DNA of 64,000 nucleotides from Fastidiosipila sp. (GCA_012511175.1 JAAZGO010000004.1:1-64000); one strand, 5' to 3'; positions 23,390-31,904 are shown, numbered from the stretch's first letter. The notes: a model not told the origin generated them from the letters alone. Numbers and translations: made by a program.

Positions 23390-24931
23390 TCAAAGGGGGA
23401 TGTTGCCGTGTTTTTTCGGGATGGCTTGGCTGCGCTTGCCTGCCAGGGCCGAAAAAGAAGAAATCAGACGCTGCCGCGTCTCCTCCGGCAGGATGACATC
23501 ATCCAGATAGCCGCGGGCCGCGGCCAGGTAGGGATTCATCATGGCCCCGGTGTATTCCTCAATCTTTTCCCGGCGTTTGGCGTCGGGATCCTCCGCCTGG
23601 CGGATTTCCCGCGAAAAGATGATGTTGGCAGCGCCCTCGGCCCCCATGACGGCGATCTCGGCCTGGGGCCAGGCCAGCACCAGGTCGGCCCCCAGGTGCC
23701 TGGAACACATGCCGATGTAAGCGCCGCCGTAGGCCTTGCGCACGATCAGGGTCACCTTGGGAACCGTGGCCTCGCTGTAGGCGTAAAGCAGCTTGGCCCC
23801 GTGGCGGATGATGCCGCCGTATTCCTGCTGGGTACCGGGCAGAAAGCCCGGCACGTCGACCAGGGTCAGCAGCGGAATATTGAAGGCATCACAGGTCCGG
23901 ACGAAGCGGGAGGCCTTGTCGGAGGCATCAATATCCAGGCAGCCTGCCATAACGCGCGGCTGGCTGGCGATGACCCCGATGCTCTGCCCGTCCAGGCGCA
24001 GGAAGCCGGTAATAATGTTGCGGGCATAGTCGGCCTGGACTTCAAAGAAATCGCCCTGGTCCGCGACCGCCGTGATCAGTTCTTTCATCTCGTAGGCCAG
24101 GCGGGGATCCTCCGGGACCAGGTGCCTGAGCGACTCCACCAGCCGGTTGGGATCCTGGTCACAGTCAAAGACCTGCGGTTTTTCGGCATTGTTCTGCGGC
24201 AGGAAACTTAAGAGCCTGCGGATCTGCAGGAGGCATTCCTCCTCATCCGCCGCCCGGAAATGGGCGACGCCGCTGATGCTGTTGTGTGTCAGGGCACCTC
24301 CCAGTGCCTGGGCCGATACCTCTTCACCTGTCACCGCCTTGATCACCTGGGGGCCTGTGATGAACATCTCGCTGGTCCCCTCGACCATGAAGACAAAATC
24401 GGTCAGGGCGGGCGAGTAAACGGCCCCGCCGGCACAGGGCCCCATGATGACGGAAAGCTGGGGGATGACCCCCGACGCCCGGGTGTTGTTGAAAAAGATC
24501 CGGCCGTAGCCTGCCAGGGAATCGACCCCTTCCTGGATGCGGGCACCCCCCGAGTCGTTGATGGCGATCATGGGCGCCCCGATCTTCATGGCCAGTTCCT
24601 GGGTGCGGACAATCTTGTCGGCATGCATCTCACCCAGCGACCCGCCCATAACGGTGAAGTCCTGGGCAGCCACACAGACCAGGCGGCCGTCAATGGTCCC
24701 GTAGCCGGTCAGCACCCCGTCGCCGGGGGCTTCCTTTTCATCCATGCCGAACTGGCTGGCCCGGTGCTTGACCAGGAGGCCCGTCTCAACAAAACTCTTG
24801 TCATCCAGCAATTTTTCGATACGTTCGCGGGCCGTCATCTTGCCGCGGGCGTGCTGGCGCCGGCCCGCTTCAGTGCCGCCCCCAGCCCGGAGCGCCTCCT
24901 TGATTTCCTTCAATTGATCTGCCTGATCCAT
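23390..24931 (-). CDS. mmdA: Acyl-CoA carboxyltransferase (MmdA-like decarboxylase alpha subunit)
   Basis: This protein of about 513 residues belongs to the propionyl-CoA carboxylase beta / MmdA family. SGGARIQEGVDSLAGYG, GPCAGGAVYSPAL and the C-terminal DVPGFLPGTQQEYGGIIRHG are clear. It moves the carboxyl group from malonyl- or methylmalonyl-CoA to biotin. Its length fits MmdA rather than the longer GcdA. It is not related to the MadC/MadD carboxyltransferase of the classic Na+ malonate decarboxylase. Next to an MdcA-like gene, malonyl-CoA is the likely substrate (inference). The ATG at 24931 is preferred over the TTG at 24937. Confidence 0.9.
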   Translation of the reverse strand: MDQADQLKEIKEALRAGGGTEAGRRQHARGKMTARERIEKLLDDKSFVETGLLVKHRASQFGMDEKEAPGDGVLTGYGTIDGRLVCVAAQDFTVMGGSLGEMHADKIVRTQELAMKIGAPMIAINDSGGARIQEGVDSLAGYGRIFFNNTRASGVIPQLSVIMGPCAGGAVYSPALTDFVFMVEGTSEMFITGPQVIKAVTGEEVSAQALGGALTHNSISGVAHFRAADEEECLLQIRRLLSFLPQNNAEKPQVFDCDQDPNRLVESLRHLVPEDPRLAYEMKELITAVADQGDFFEVQADYARNIITGFLRLDGQSIGVIASQPRVMAGCLDIDASDKASRFVRTCDAFNIPLLTLVDVPGFLPGTQQEYGGIIRHGAKLLYAYSEATVPKVTLIVRKAYGGAYIGMCSRHLGADLVLAWPQAEIAVMGAEGAANIIFSREIRQAEDPDAKRREKIEEYTGAMMNPYLAAARGYLDDVILPEETRQRLISSFSALAGKRSQAIPKKHGNIPL

Positions 24932-24956
24932 AAGCAATGATTACCCCCCCTGCCCC

Positions 24957-26588
24957 TTACTTGCGGAATTTTTCCGGAATCTCATAAAGTCCCCCTGACC
25001 AGTCAACCAGCTCCTCCAGGGACCGGGCCGCCAAGAGACTCTGGTCCGCCCTGGCAGGATCGATGCCCAGATCCTCCGGCAGGGCCACCTTGCCGGCCTT
25101 GCGGAAGGCTTCGATGGCCGGTGTCTTGACCTGGTCCCCCAGGGGGATGCCCTGGGTGACGGCCGCCAGCAGCTGTGTTTTCTCCTTCAGGCTTTGTGCC
25201 AGGTAGAGGTAGGCAATGCCCTGCTCGGTCACCACATGGGTCACATCCTCCCCGTAGATCATGACGGGCGTTGTGGGCAGGCCCGCCTCCCGGCCAATCC
25301 GGACGGCATCCAGCTCGGGTACAAAATTGGCGCCGAACCTGCCCTGGCTGGCCAGCATTTGGACCACCAGTTTTTTGCCTCCGATATAGGAGGCGCCCCG
25401 GTCAGGCATCATGTCCAGCCAGGCCGGTGTGGCGTGGCGCCTGCCCCGGGTATCGTGCCCCATGTTGGGCGCGCCCCCGAACCCGGTCAGGCGGCCGCTT
25501 GTCACTGTGGATGAGTTGGCCAGATAGTCCATCTGCAAGGTGGCACCCAGGAAGAGATCAATCCCGTAAAGTCCGGCCAGCTGGGCCAGTGCCCGGTTGG
25601 AGCGCATGGTACCGTCGGGGCCGATGGGGAATAGATTGCTTCTGGCCCGGGTGTAGCGATCCATGCCCAGCTCGCCTCCGAAGGTGAACATGGTCTCCAC
25701 CCAGCCGCGCTCGATGGCGGGAATCATGGTGGGATGCGGATTCAGGGCCCAGTACCTGCAGATTTTGCCCTTGAGCCCCAGTTCCTCCCCGTAGGTCGGC
25801 AGGAGCAGCTCGATGGCCGCGCCGTTGTATCCGATGCCGTGGTTGAGGGAGAGGACGCCGTGTTTGGCGTAGATGCCCTTGATGGTCATCATGGCCATGA
25901 GGATATGCTGGCCGCGGATCTTTCGGGGATCCCGGGTGAAAAGGGGTTCCACCTGGAAGGGCTGGTCGGGCTCCACCACAAAATCCACCCAGTCGCCCGG
26001 TATGTCGACCCGGGGCAGCTCGCCCCGGCCAACCATCTCATTGGCCTGGGCGATCACCAGCCCCTGCTGGAAGGCCGCCGCTTCGGCCAGGATAGGCGTG
26101 TCCTCCGTGCTGTATCCCGTGTAAAGGTTGCCGTCGGGATCGGCCTTGAGGGCCGCGATCAGGCAGACATCGGGCTTGAGATCCACAAAAAGGCGGGAAT
26201 AGAGTTCCATGTAGGTATGGATGGCGCCGACCCGGAGCTTGTTTTCGGCCAGCATGTCCGCCAGGCGGACACTTTGAACCCCCGCGTAGGCGAAATTGAT
26301 TTCGCTGGCAATCCCCTTGTCAAACACGTCAAGATGCTCGTCAAGGGAGACGGAGGAAATAATCATGGTCAGATCGTGCACCTTGCCGGGGTCGACCCGG
26401 GTCAGGGCCTTGGCCAGGAAGGTGGCCTGTTTTTGATTGTCCCCCTCGATGATGACCCGGTCGCCGGGCCGAAGGGCCGCTTCAAGGGCCCTGTCAATGG
26501 CGGCCGCATCAATCTGCTTGCCATCCGCGTAGGGGGCCGCGCCCGCCAGGCGCGCCTCTTTGGTCTCCCGTCTGCTCTGCCAATTCAT
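24957..26588 (-). CDS. mdcA: Malonate CoA-transferase / malonate decarboxylase alpha subunit (MdcA-like)
   Basis: This 543-residue protein matches MdcA along its length: MNWQSRRETKEARLAG at the start, EGDNQKQATFLAKAL, the VHDLTMIISSVSLDEHLDVF segment, SLNHGIGYNGAAIELLLPTY, GFGGAPNMGHDTRGRRHATP and the end VDWSGGLYEIPEKF. MdcA exchanges acetate for malonate on the ACP of malonate decarboxylase; the isolated alpha subunit is known to act with acetyl-CoA too. No ACP gene is present in this operon, so transfer on free CoA is likely. It is the first gene of the operon, with AAAGGAGG before the ATG. Confidence 0.92.
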   Translation of the reverse strand: MNWQSRRETKEARLAGAAPYADGKQIDAAAIDRALEAALRPGDRVIIEGDNQKQATFLAKALTRVDPGKVHDLTMIISSVSLDEHLDVFDKGIASEINFAYAGVQSVRLADMLAENKLRVGAIHTYMELYSRLFVDLKPDVCLIAALKADPDGNLYTGYSTEDTPILAEAAAFQQGLVIAQANEMVGRGELPRVDIPGDWVDFVVEPDQPFQVEPLFTRDPRKIRGQHILMAMMTIKGIYAKHGVLSLNHGIGYNGAAIELLLPTYGEELGLKGKICRYWALNPHPTMIPAIERGWVETMFTFGGELGMDRYTRARSNLFPIGPDGTMRSNRALAQLAGLYGIDLFLGATLQMDYLANSSTVTSGRLTGFGGAPNMGHDTRGRRHATPAWLDMMPDRGASYIGGKKLVVQMLASQGRFGANFVPELDAVRIGREAGLPTTPVMIYGEDVTHVVTEQGIAYLYLAQSLKEKTQLLAAVTQGIPLGDQVKTPAIEAFRKAGKVALPEDLGIDPARADQSLLAARSLEELVDWSGGLYEIPEKFRK

Positions 26589-26728
26589 GGAGGCCTCCTT
26601 TGATCAAAAAAACTGAAAGACGAAACAACTCTTTAACTTCGGGTGAAGGCCGGTTTCAGGGCCTGGATCTTCTTGTTCAAAGCTATCACTTGCGCCAGGG
26701 GGCGTCAAATACAAAAAGACCTGGTCAG

Positions 26729-26746
26729 TATAGCATTATTGTTATA
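26729..26746. promoter_or_regulatory. Imperfect palindrome upstream of mdcA
   Basis: TATAGCA (26729-26735) and TGTTATA (26740-26746) form an inverted repeat with one mismatch, in an AT-rich island between the divergent mdcA and zincin genes. It could be a regulator site or part of the promoters; no firm -35/-10 pair was found. Confidence 0.35.
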
Positions 26747-26803
26747 TAAACGGGAATATTCGGCGGGCCGGACAGCCCTTGCCTCTTGTGCTAAGGTGGA
26801 AAC

Positions 26804-27193
26804 ATGCTGACACTGGAAGAGACCGAACTGGCACTTGCCGACATGGTGGAGGCCCTCCCTCCTGAGATCTTTATTGAGCTCAACGGCGGCGTCCTCCTCA
26901 AGGAGGAGGTCAAGCTTCACCCGGCCAGGCGGGCCGACGATCTTTATATCCTGGGCGAGTACTACGCGGACCGGATCTTCGGCCGCTACATTGTTATCTA
27001 CTACGGTTCCATGAGGCGGGTCTTCGGACACGTCTCCGACCGGGACTTTCACCGGGAACTTGAACAGGTCCTCAAGCACGAGCTGACCCACCATCTGGAA
27101 AACAGGGCCGGTGAACGGGAACTCGAATTCGAGGACCAAAGGCAGCTCCTCCACTATTATGCCCGCCACCGCCAAAATCAGGAATCCGGCTGA
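26804..27193 (+). CDS. Zincin-like metallopeptidase family protein
   Basis: This 129-residue protein has the HELTHHLE zinc-binding motif (HExxH) near residue 90 and the acidic N-terminal and FGRYIVIYYGS segments of the short minimal zincin family (PF06262). It has no signal peptide. AAGGTGG precedes the ATG. The function of the family is poorly known. Its end overlaps the convergent hydrolase gene by 16 bp. Confidence 0.82.
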   Translation: MLTLEETELALADMVEALPPEIFIELNGGVLLKEEVKLHPARRADDLYILGEYYADRIFGRYIVIYYGSMRRVFGHVSDRDFHRELEQVLKHELTHHLENRAGERELEFEDQRQLLHYYARHRQNQESG

Positions 27194-28212
27194 AATCGCT
27201 CCAGAGCTTTTTCGATGAAGGCCCGCTTCCGCTCACGGTAGCTGTCCCCTGCCAGCGCCTGTGACATGGCATGCCCGGCACCCTCTACGTACCAGAGTTC
27301 CTTGAGTTCCGAATGACAGGCCTGCCAGAGCTCCTCCGCCATGAAGGCCGGGACGAAAACATCCTTGCTGCCGTGGATAATCATGACCGGGACCCGGGCC
27401 CGGGCGACCCCGGTCAGGGGGGTCGGATCCTTCCTGCTGTAACCCATGAACAGAAAGAAGAAGACGGTGGCAAAAAAGAAAGCCGGGCAGCGGAGCAGGG
27501 GCTTCATGCCCCGGATCATCCATTGGCCCTGGGCCTTGAGGGAAGTATAACCGCAGTCGGCGATGACGGCGGCCACATCCCCCGGCAGGTCAGGGTCACC
27601 TGAGGCCGTCAGGACATTGGCCGCGCCCATGGACAAACCGTCCAGGACAAAGAAGGAGGGTGTCTTGTCTCCTGACCGTTTCCTGATCTCCTCCATCCAG
27701 GCGAAAAGGTCCCTGCTGTGCTTGCAGCCGATGTCAATCCGCTTGCCGCCGCTGGGCTCATGGCCGCGCAGGAAGGGCAGGAAGACATCATAGCCTTGCT
27801 CCAGATACATCTGGACATCCGGGGCACGCGACAGGCGGACATCGCGCCAGCCGTGCACCAGGAGGGCACAGCCTTTCCCGGCCGGAGAACCGGATGCCCC
27901 CTCCCGGGCGGGGAAGTAGATGCCGCGCAGGACCAGGCCATCACGGACCATCTCCCAATCCTGGTGAGGCCGCAGGAGGAGCCGCTCCCTGGCCAGGGCA
28001 GCCGTCTTGTACCATTCCAGGGTTTCCGGCGGAATGTCCGCGGGCGGGGTAAAATCCCGGCTGTCCGCCCGCCGGCTGGCATAGCGGAAAAGTGCCCAGC
28101 CCAGCTGGATGACGAAGGCTGCAAAGGCCAGCCCCAGGGCCAGCATGAGGTAGAGGGCAATGACGAGCCCCCGGGGCAGGACGGCTGCCAGGAAGACGGT
28201 ACTTACAGCCAC
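27178..28212 (-). CDS. Alpha/beta-fold hydrolase, membrane-anchored
   Basis: This 344-residue protein has an N-terminal transmembrane segment (residues about 10-42) and a serine hydrolase domain. The nucleophile elbow is DGLSMGAAN, the acid lies in HGSKDVFVP, and the catalytic His is in EGAGHAMSQ. The GTG start at 28212 follows AGGAAGGAG. Similar YqkD-like hydrolases are of unknown substrate. It follows the MATE gene by 13 bp and is probably co-transcribed. Confidence 0.85.
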   Translation of the reverse strand: MAVSTVFLAAVLPRGLVIALYLMLALGLAFAAFVIQLGWALFRYASRRADSRDFTPPADIPPETLEWYKTAALARERLLLRPHQDWEMVRDGLVLRGIYFPAREGASGSPAGKGCALLVHGWRDVRLSRAPDVQMYLEQGYDVFLPFLRGHEPSGGKRIDIGCKHSRDLFAWMEEIRKRSGDKTPSFFVLDGLSMGAANVLTASGDPDLPGDVAAVIADCGYTSLKAQGQWMIRGMKPLLRCPAFFFATVFFFLFMGYSRKDPTPLTGVARARVPVMIIHGSKDVFVPAFMAEELWQACHSELKELWYVEGAGHAMSQALAGDSYRERKRAFIEKALERFQPDS

Positions 28213-28225
28213 GGATCACTCCTTC

Positions 28226-29626
28226 CTAATGGTCAACCCGGGGGCTCTCGATCCATTTACCCCTCATATAAAGGATGACGGCATAGACGATGATAAGGAT
28301 ATTGGATGACAGGAACGAGATCCAGACACCAAGCGGGCCCAAATCCGTAAACCTGCGCAGGATCCAGATCATGGGAAGCCGGATGCCCCAGAGCCTCAGG
28401 ATGGACATGTAGGCCGCGTACCTGGGATAGCCGGCACCGCTGAAAATGCCGGTGAAGGCGTCGAAATACCCCATGGCAGGCGTCATGAAGACACTGAAGA
28501 GGGTGTATTCGATGGCCAGCTTCCAGACCAGGTCCGCCTGGGCCCCCTTCTCCGTGATAAAAAGCGAGAGCAGCGGGAAGCGGACGAACCAGAGAACCAG
28601 GCTGCCGCCGATCGCGATCAGGGTGATGACCCGGAAAGCCGCCCGGTTGAACTGCCTGACCCGGTCCAATTTGCCGGCCCCGATGTTCTGGCCCACGATG
28701 GCAGTCAGAGACCCCCCGATGCCGCCTGTCGGCTGCATGACAAAGCTGCCGATCCGGTTGACGGCGGCGTAGGCCGCGATGGTCGCGTCTCCGTAGGCCG
28801 CAATCTCGGCATTCAGCAGGGTGAAGCCGAGCGCGGCGCTGGCCTGGCCCATGGCGGTCGGAAAGCCCATCCGTATCAGTTCCTTGAATTGGAGCCAGGT
28901 CAGCTGAACCTTGCGGATGCGAAGGCGGATCTCATTGGCCGGCGAGTATATGACGTAGGCACCCAAAATAACCCGGATCACCTGGGAGAGCACGGTCGCA
29001 AGGGCAGCCCCCGTGATACCCATCCCCAGGCCGCGGATGCCCAGGAAAGGCAGGCGGTCGAAAATAAAGAAGGGATCGAGGATGGCGTTGAGGCCGGCCG
29101 CGCAGGCGCTGATGATAGTGGTCACCTTGGTCTTTCCCTGGGCGCCCAGGATGGCAAAGAAGGTCAGGTAAAGCATCTCGAAGATGAAACCCGCCATCAG
29201 GATGCTCAGATAGAGGGAGGCGTTGCGCCCCAGTTCCCCCCTGCCACCCATCCAGCTCACGATGGAGGGTGACAGCAGGTAGCCGGCTATAGAGAAGAAG
29301 GCTCCCAGGATCAGGCAGAAATAGAAGATGTGCGAGGCGTAGGATTCGGCCCGCGGCTTGTCGCCGCTGCCGATCAGCTGTGAGATGATGGTGGTTCCCG
29401 CAATGGCAACCCCTATTCCCAGAGCGACGAAGAGGTAATGCGGCGGCCAGACAAAGCTGGTCGCTGCGAATTCAACCAGGGAAAGCTGGGCCACCCAAAG
29501 GCCGTCGGCCAGGTTGTAGAGGGAGTTGATCAAGTTGTTGATCATGAGGGGGAGGGCGACGGAAAAAAGGACCGGTGTTACGGGTCCATCGAGAATGCGC
29601 CTGTCTTTAATTGCGTGTGCTGTCAA
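28226..29626 (-). CDS. MATE-family efflux transporter
   Basis: This 466-residue protein has twelve hydrophobic segments in two repeated halves, with the MATE opening PVLFSVALPLMINNLINSLY and GMGITGAALATVLSQ at the middle. It would export cationic or toxic organics using Na+ or H+. The start is TTG at 29626 with GGAGGGGG upstream. The substrate cannot be told from sequence. Confidence 0.9.
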   Translation of the reverse strand: MTAHAIKDRRILDGPVTPVLFSVALPLMINNLINSLYNLADGLWVAQLSLVEFAATSFVWPPHYLFVALGIGVAIAGTTIISQLIGSGDKPRAESYASHIFYFCLILGAFFSIAGYLLSPSIVSWMGGRGELGRNASLYLSILMAGFIFEMLYLTFFAILGAQGKTKVTTIISACAAGLNAILDPFFIFDRLPFLGIRGLGMGITGAALATVLSQVIRVILGAYVIYSPANEIRLRIRKVQLTWLQFKELIRMGFPTAMGQASAALGFTLLNAEIAAYGDATIAAYAAVNRIGSFVMQPTGGIGGSLTAIVGQNIGAGKLDRVRQFNRAAFRVITLIAIGGSLVLWFVRFPLLSLFITEKGAQADLVWKLAIEYTLFSVFMTPAMGYFDAFTGIFSGAGYPRYAAYMSILRLWGIRLPMIWILRRFTDLGPLGVWISFLSSNILIIVYAVILYMRGKWIESPRVDH

Positions 29627-29711
29627 TGCCCCCTCCGTTCAGCCGGCCGCAAGCGCTTCCGATCTGCCAATCTTCAAACACAATCTCACGGCACGAAGAA
29701 AAATCATCCGC

Positions 29712-29729
29712 CCGGGCATCCATGCCCGG
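29712..29729. terminator. Perfect inverted repeat after the small membrane protein gene
   Basis: CCGGGCAT and ATGCCCGG are separated by two bases. On the minus strand a run of five T comes about ten bases later, so this may be a terminator for the gene at 29781-29990. Confidence 0.4.
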
Positions 29730-29780
29730 TCCTTTGGCGGAACTTTCAAGCGGCGACCCGACCGGTCACCAGGGAAAGCC

Positions 29781-29990
29781 TCAGGTCGAGCCCGATTTGA
29801 ATCGGACGATCAGGACCGCGATCAGCAGGACGGCCAGAACCGCAATGATATACCACCAGGTATCAACCCGTTTTCTATGTGATCCGCAGCCGCTGCAGCC
29901 TGCCGGATCCTCATCACAGGCCGCACAGGGGTTTGGGGTCGGCTGTTTGGGATCCTCTTCCCCGTTTCTTTTTTCTTCTTGATCTTCCAT
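29781..29990 (-). CDS. Cys-rich tail-anchored small membrane protein
   Basis: This 69-residue protein has an acidic N-terminus, five cysteines in CAACDEDPAGCSGCG, and one C-terminal transmembrane helix (WYIIAVLAVLLIAVLIV). GGAAGG lies before its ATG. The CxxC pairs could bind a metal. I do not recognise a family; the clear start signal and the sensible topology support a real gene. Confidence 0.6.
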   Translation of the reverse strand: MEDQEEKRNGEEDPKQPTPNPCAACDEDPAGCSGCGSHRKRVDTWWYIIAVLAVLLIAVLIVRFKSGST

Positions 29991-30106
29991 GGTAATCCTT
30001 CCGTGCCGTCAGTCCACAAGGCCTGATCGGCACCGGGTCCTTTTCAATGCATACACTATAGCACGAAGCTTTCTTCTTTCCCCATCCGTCATTGTTCATA
30101 ATTTGT

Positions 30107-30135
30107 TTGTGAAAAAAGGCCTGATTTGTTGTAAT
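30107..30135 (+). promoter_or_regulatory. Promoter of the CBS-domain gene
   Basis: TTGTGA (30107-30112) and TGTAAT (30130-30135) are 17 bp apart. The AGGGAGG ribosome binding site and ATG at 30167 follow at the expected distance. Confidence 0.55.
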
Positions 30136-30166
30136 CTGTACTCAACAAGAACAGGGAGGTACTTTC

Positions 30167-30691
30167 ATGATAGGAAAGCATATCGGCCCTTTTCTGATGC
30201 GGGGGGATGACCCCCTGATGATCGACGCGGAGCATTGCGCGACGGTCCGCACGGAAAACACACTCATGCACGCCATGCTGCTTCTCTCCAGTGTCGGATT
30301 TACTTCAGTACCCGTTTTAGATGAATCTTCCCGCCTTGCCGGCGTGATCAGCATGCCCGCCATCTTCAAAGGCATCCTGGGCGATGACAACTATCACTGG
30401 GAGCAGCTGGATCTCCGCAAGGTCAAGGAGGTGATGGAGCGCAACGTTTTCGTGGTCTATGACGACTCGCCCCTGGAAGATATTCTGCACCTGCTTGTCA
30501 ACGCCAACTACCTCTGCGTGACTGATCATGACGGTCTTTTTCTGGGCATCATCGCCCGCAAACAGATCCTGAAACGCCTCAACCGTTTCGTCCATGAATT
30601 TGAGAGCCATTACCGGGTGACCCCCAGGGAAGGAAGCGCAGGCATCTCCTCACACGAGGCTCTGGCAGCCAAACATAATCACCGGCCCTAA
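30167..30691 (+). CDS. cbpB: CBS-domain protein, CbpB/DarB-like (c-di-AMP-binding family)
   Basis: This 174-residue protein has two CBS domains (SSVGFTSVPVLDESSRLAGV and LVNANYLCVTDHDGLFLGI) and the same order and spacing as B. subtilis DarB (YkuL). DarB binds cyclic di-AMP and, when free, activates Rel and pyruvate carboxylase. The C-terminal 25 residues are an extra tail rich in Ser, Ala and His. It has its own promoter and a strong terminator, and converges on rplL. Confidence 0.82.
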   Translation: MIGKHIGPFLMRGDDPLMIDAEHCATVRTENTLMHAMLLLSSVGFTSVPVLDESSRLAGVISMPAIFKGILGDDNYHWEQLDLRKVKEVMERNVFVVYDDSPLEDILHLLVNANYLCVTDHDGLFLGIIARKQILKRLNRFVHEFESHYRVTPREGSAGISSHEALAAKHNHRP

Positions 30692-30696
30692 ACAAG

Positions 30697-30733
30697 CCGG
30701 GGGCGCCGTCATGCCGATGGCGCCCCCGGTTTT
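30697..30733. terminator. Strong bidirectional terminator between cbpB and rplL
   Basis: An eleven-pair stem (30697-30707 with 30719-30729) is followed by TTTT on the plus strand. The same hairpin also stands 20 bp after the rplL stop on the other strand, so the ribosomal operon probably ends here. Confidence 0.88.
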
Positions 30734-30752
30734 CCCCTGTTAATGACTCCGC

Positions 30753-31133
30753 TTACTCGACTTCCACTTCCGCGCCTGCTTCACGAAGCACTTTGGCGGC
30801 GTCCTCGGCGTCCTCTTTGCTGACCTTCTCCTTGACGGGCTTGGGAGCCTCGTCAACCAGCGCCTTGGCTTCCTTGAGGCCCAGACCGGTCAGTTCCCTG
30901 ACCGCCTTGATGACAGCCAGTTTTGCCTGGCCCGCACCCTTCAGGATGACGTCAAATTCGGTCTTCTCAACCTCTTCGTCCCCGGCATTGTTGCCGGCAG
31001 CAGGTGCCGCAACGGCCATGGCAGCGGCCGAGACACCGAACTCTTCCTCCATGGCTTTGACCAGGTCGTTGAGTTCCAAAATAGTCAGATTTTTCACAGC
31101 CTCCAGGATGTCGGCGATTTTTTCCTTACTCAT
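30753..31133 (-). CDS. rplL: 50S ribosomal protein L7/L12
   Basis: This 126-residue protein has the helical dimer domain ([19 protein letters not shown]), an Ala-rich hinge and the C-terminal factor-binding domain ([20 protein letters not shown]). The second ATG at 31133 is chosen because GGAGG ends nine bases before it. It forms the ribosomal stalk with L10. rpoB, the usual next gene, is absent. Confidence 0.97.
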   Translation of the reverse strand: MSKEKIADILEAVKNLTILELNDLVKAMEEEFGVSAAAMAVAAPAAGNNAGDEEVEKTEFDVILKGAGQAKLAVIKAVRELTGLGLKEAKALVDEAPKPVKEKVSKEDAEDAAKVLREAGAEVEVE

Positions 31134-31150
31134 GATTTTCATCCTCCAGA

Positions 31151-31726
31151 TTATTCTTCTTTGTTTTCTTCTGCGGTTTCTTCAAGCGCGGCCTCTTTGG
31201 CGGCTGCTTCATCTTCTGTTCCGGCTGGCTCTTCCGCGGACTTTTCGGCGATCTGCGCCGTTACCTGCGCAAAGGCAGTCAGCGGGTAGAGCATCATGAA
31301 GAGCAGTTTTCCATAAAGATTCTCACGGGACTCGACGCGCGACAGCGCCATGATGTAGTCAAGGGGATGAACTTCCCCGCCGACGATGCCGCCCTTGATT
31401 CTCATCTTGCGGAATTTTTCGGAAAATTCCCGTATCAGCCTGGGCGCCAGAACCACATCTTCATTGCTGTAGGCAATAGCGGTCGGCCCGATCAGGGTGT
31501 CGTCGAGACCCTTGATCCCGAGCTTTTCAAAAGCCCGCGACGAGATCGAATTCTTGACAACCCTGTAAGTCAGGTCCTGCTCCCGGAAGGCAGCCCGCAT
31601 CTGGGTATCCTGCTCAACCGTCAGGCCTTTGTAGTCGGCAAAGACGATCGATTCGGCCTTTTCCAGCTCTTTGGCCAGGGCGTCAACCCGTTTCTTCTTC
31701 ATCTCCAGTATTTTCTTACTGGGCAT
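31151..31726 (-). CDS. rplJ: 50S ribosomal protein L10
   Basis: This 191-residue protein has the L10 N-terminal rRNA-binding domain ([35 protein letters not shown]). Its C-terminus ends in an acidic Glu/Ala tail of about 25 residues, longer than usual. AAAGGAGG precedes the ATG. It anchors L7/L12 dimers on the ribosome, and its gene is followed by rplL after 17 bp. Confidence 0.97.
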   Translation of the reverse strand: MPSKKILEMKKKRVDALAKELEKAESIVFADYKGLTVEQDTQMRAAFREQDLTYRVVKNSISSRAFEKLGIKGLDDTLIGPTAIAYSNEDVVLAPRLIREFSEKFRKMRIKGGIVGGEVHPLDYIMALSRVESRENLYGKLLFMMLYPLTAFAQVTAQIAEKSAEEPAGTEDEAAAKEAALEETAEENKEE

Positions 31727-31744
31727 GTGACCTTTCCTCCTTTT

Positions 31745-31900
31745 AGAATGTAAACACCCCTCCGCGGAAGGCGAAGGGGCGCACCATCAAGTCCGTCCTT
31801 CCGCCTCGGCGGGACAGCGCAACCTGTTTACGTCCTGTCGGACTCCAGCTTTCTACGGCGTCGTAGGTATTTCTTTTTTCACGCCCGCCAAGGCGGGCAG
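31745..31900 (-). promoter_or_regulatory. Probable L10 autoregulatory leader
   Basis: The 178 bp between rplA and rplJ contain several stems on the minus strand: GCCCGCC/GGCGGGC just after rplA and CCCCT...AGGGG before rplJ. Position and structure fit the L10 leader that binds the L10-L12 complex in many Bacillota. The detailed motif was not matched. Confidence 0.5.
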
Positions 31901-31904
31901 CAGC

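Noticed and set aside
4032-26588. Standard allantoin/purine degradation locus
   Set aside because: PucR, FdrA-type genes and an XDH-like enzyme suggested it, but allantoinase, allantoate hydrolase and ureidoglycolate dehydrogenase are all absent while malonate genes are present.
21476-26588. Plain methylmalonyl-CoA or glutaconyl-CoA decarboxylase operon
   Set aside because: The subunits alone would fit, but the first gene is a full-length MdcA homologue and no mutase, epimerase or glutaconate CoA-transferase is present.
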